NCBI GenBank assembly: GCA_025934595.1
Contig: JAICXU010000120.1
Location: forward strand, 1-7,829
Direction: 5' to 3'
Length of the DNA: 7,829 bases
Source: Polyangiaceae bacterium
Lineage (GTDB): Bacteria; Myxococcota_A; Polyangia; Polyangiales; Polyangiaceae
Shown piece by piece: positions 6,494 to 7,829 of the stretch. A program made the position numbers and the translations under genes. The notes under the pieces were generated by a model. That model searched no databases. It saw only the letters and a list, made by a program, of their open reading frames with translations, and had not been told where the DNA came from. Position 1 is the stretch's first letter. Each line of letters opens with the position of its first letter.

Positions 6494-7126
6494 GTGGACA
6501 AAACGGAGCGCCGCCAACAAATGCTAGCCCACGCACGCGACGTCTTCGCGCGGCGCGGCTATCACGACGCGAACGTCGACGAGATCGTCAAAGCCGCGGG
6601 AGTCGCGCGCGGCACCTTCTATCTCTATTTCGAAGACAAGCGCGCCGTCTTCGAAGAGATCATCGACCGCTTCATCGCCAAGCTCGCGATGAGCATCTTG
6701 CGCGTCGACCCGCGCGATCCGAATCGCAGCGTCGCCGAGCAAGTGCGCGAGAACATCCGGAGCATCGTCCACCTTCTGCTCGAAGATCGCGCGACCACGA
6801 AAATTCTTTTGTCGGACGCGCTCGGCGTCGACGTCGCGTTCGATCGCAAGCTCCACTCCTTCTACGACGAGGTCTCGAAGCTGCTCGAAGAGAGCTTGCG
6901 CGAAGGCCAAGACTTGAAGGTCGTCGAAAAGGGCGACGTCACCATGTACGCGTGCATGACGCTCGGCGCGCTGAAAGAGCTCGTCTACCAAGTCGTGATC
7001 CGCGACTGGGACACGCCCGAAGAAAAGCTCGTCAGCGAGGTGATGACGTTCTTGCGACGCGGCTACTTGCGCGTCGAAGAGAGCGCGGCGCCCGCGAAGA
7101 AGCTCCCCCGCCGCCGCGCGTCGTAG
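6494..7126 (+). CDS. TetR/AcrR-family transcriptional regulator (210 aa)
   Basis: One-component DNA-binding regulator. Residues 1-50 form a standard TetR N-terminus: helix 1 with LAHARDVFARRGY, then the helix-turn-helix DEIVKAAGVARGTFYLYFEDK (about residues 29-49), whose TFYLYF recognition-helix end is a hallmark. Residues from about 60 to 195 are the all-helical ligand and dimerisation domain, with no similarity I can assign to a particular inducer class. The tail is basic (KKLPRRRAS). Length is typical for the family. I chose the GTG at 6494 because the homology starts there (VDKTERRQQML). An upstream in-frame GTG at 6446 would lie inside operator 2 and add 16 atypical residues. No Shine-Dalgarno is visible, so translation could be leaderless. 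It is divergent from the ATPase operon, and both sides carry related palindromes, so it probably represses itself and the operon until a small molecule is bound. Repressor role is inferred. Confidence 0.92.
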   Translation: MDKTERRQQMLAHARDVFARRGYHDANVDEIVKAAGVARGTFYLYFEDKRAVFEEIIDRFIAKLAMSILRVDPRDPNRSVAEQVRENIRSIVHLLLEDRATTKILLSDALGVDVAFDRKLHSFYDEVSKLLEESLREGQDLKVVEKGDVTMYACMTLGALKELVYQVVIRDWDTPEEKLVSEVMTFLRRGYLRVEESAAPAKKLPRRRAS

Positions 7127-7130
7127 AGCT

Positions 7131-7147
7131 GGCTGACAGCGCTAGCC
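7131..7147. terminator. Weak hairpin between convergent genes
   Basis: The 29 bases between the TetR stop and the convergent lipoprotein stop contain GGCT...AGCC arms (four pairs plus one wobble, seven-base loop). It might end transcription from both sides, but the stem is short and no T-run follows, so support is low. Confidence 0.2.
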
Positions 7148-7155
7148 CGCCGAGG

Positions 7156-7797
7156 TCAGTGCTTCTTTCGCTTCTTCTTTTTCGGTTTCGGCGGCGGAGG
7201 GTCCGGCGGGCCCGCGTCGAGATCGAAGGTATCGATTTGTGGCGCCTGCCCGCCTTGTCCAAGCGCGCCGTCGGGACACACCGTTGCGGTGAACGATCCG
7301 TGAATCTGCATCTCGGCTTTCGGATCGCTCTCCACGTGCGCTTTCACGTGGGTGTCGTCGAACGACGTGATGACGAGATTCGAAGCTTCGGGTCCCGAGC
7401 TCGCCATGCGCGTCTCGTGCGCTTTCACGTTGCCTGCGATGAATCCGCCGCCGGTGATGGGAAACGTGCCCGCTTCTTTCGCCGTGAATCCTCGCAAGCG
7501 AATCGCCGCGAATCCGCCTGCCGACAAATTCAGAGACGCGACCGAGAGCTCGCCGCAGCTCGGTGTCGGCAACGTTTCTGGAGCGAACACGAAAACGGCG
7601 AGCATCTGTTGCTCGGGATCGTATTGCGCGAACGCGTCGCCTTTTGCTTCGTAGGCGTTGTCGCGATCGATCGTAATCGAAAGGGTGCTCGCCACGGGCA
7701 ATTCCTCCGCCGGAGACGGAGGCGGCGGCGGAGACTGCGGGCGCGCCCCGCATGCAGCGAGCGCGGACGCGGCGAGGGCGAACGCGAGACCGCGCAT
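7156..7797 (-). CDS. Putative lipoprotein with Pro-rich linker and Lys-rich tail (213 aa)
   Basis: The start MRGLAFALAASALAAC is a clear lipoprotein signal with lipobox LAAC and lipidated Cys16. The following residue is Gly rather than Asp, which fits outer-membrane sorting by the E. coli rule. A proline run (residues 23-29) makes a linker. The body (about 35-190) has alternating hydrophobic residues that suggest a small beta-rich domain. Two cysteines, Cys81 and Cys174, could form a disulfide. The C-terminus is a Pro-rich stretch followed by KPKKKKRKKH, a strongly basic tail that could touch nucleic acid, lipopolysaccharide or peptidoglycan. No family is recognised. Upstream there is only a weak GAAGAG, three bases before the ATG; the start rests on the signal peptide. 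The gene converges on the TetR gene with 29 bases between stops, and a functional link to the regulator or ATPase operon is not indicated. Confidence 0.8.
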   Translation of the reverse strand: MRGLAFALAASALAACGARPQSPPPPPSPAEELPVASTLSITIDRDNAYEAKGDAFAQYDPEQQMLAVFVFAPETLPTPSCGELSVASLNLSAGGFAAIRLRGFTAKEAGTFPITGGGFIAGNVKAHETRMASSGPEASNLVITSFDDTHVKAHVESDPKAEMQIHGSFTATVCPDGALGQGGQAPQIDTFDLDAGPPDPPPPKPKKKKRKKH

Positions 7798-7829
7798 CAG
7801 CTCTTCATGGGCACATGCGCGCGACGACG
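7797..7829 (-). CDS. Possible 3' end of a further minus-strand gene
   Basis: Ten open codons from the window edge (RRRAHVPMKS) end in TGA at 7797-7799, which overlaps the ATG of the 213-residue lipoprotein as TGATG. Such junctions are common in coupled genes, and would explain the weak ribosome binding site of the lipoprotein. The stretch is far too short to identify, and a stop here could be chance. Confidence 0.25.
   Translation of the reverse strand, partial: RRRAHVPMKS

Noticed and set aside
6312..6536. 74-codon minus-strand frame across the divergent control region
   Set aside because: It overlaps the regulator start and operators 2 and 3, has no supported start and no recognisable protein features.
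6524..6991. 155-codon minus-strand frame opposite the TetR gene
   Set aside because: It is antisense to a clear TetR coding sequence; its Asp/Val/Ala/Arg-rich product is a mirror frame.
7131..7147. CTGACA at 7133-7138 as a fourth TetR operator
   Set aside because: Only a half-site is present, with no matching TGTCA arm at the proper distance, and it lies between convergent stops.
1..7829. CRISPR arrays, tRNA/rRNA genes, insertion sequences or toxin-antitoxin genes
   Set aside because: None was seen: no regularly spaced repeats, cloverleaf-like sequences, transposase frames or terminal inverted repeats with target duplications.

Overview
The window comes from a GC-rich bacterium, most likely a myxobacterium of the Polyangia type (Myxococcota). 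Three things suggest this: strong G/C third-position bias, two lipoproteins of myxobacterial style (one with a D/S/G-rich linker followed by a Cys-rich module), and dense packing. This assignment is an inference from style, not from a marker gene.

Layout, left to right. Positions 1-510 hold the N-terminal 170 codons of a minus-strand Cys-rich lipoprotein cut by the left edge. Positions 511-663 are non-coding, with a cluster of short inverted repeats and a 7-bp hairpin. Positions 664-6245 are a two-gene minus-strand operon: upstream, a 1246-residue protein with two BadF/HgdC-type ASKHA ATPase domains, a Cys-rich block and a DUF2229/COG3580-type domain; downstream, separated by two bases (or overlapping by ATGA), a 612-residue COG3581-type partner. 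Positions 6246-6493 are a divergent control region with three copies of a 14-bp palindromic motif and a 24-bp dyad. Positions 6494-7126 are a plus-strand TetR-family regulator. Positions 7156-7797 are a minus-strand Pro/Lys-tailed lipoprotein convergent with the regulator. The last 30 bases may hold the end of a further minus-strand gene.

How the parts work together. The operon belongs to the superfamily of 2-hydroxyacyl-CoA dehydratases, ATP-dependent benzoyl-CoA reductases and double-cubane-cluster proteins. In these systems an ASKHA ATPase with a [4Fe-4S] cluster uses ATP to push one electron at very low potential onto an Fe-S partner, which then does a difficult dehydration or reduction. 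Here two ATPase modules and one half of the acceptor are fused, and the other half is a separate co-translated protein. The divergent TetR gene, with matching palindromes in front of both transcription units, very probably controls itself and the operon in response to a small ligand. The substrate cannot be read from the window: there is no CoA ligase, CoA transferase, ferredoxin or transporter. This module and its operators are the most interesting content. The two lipoproteins look unrelated to it.
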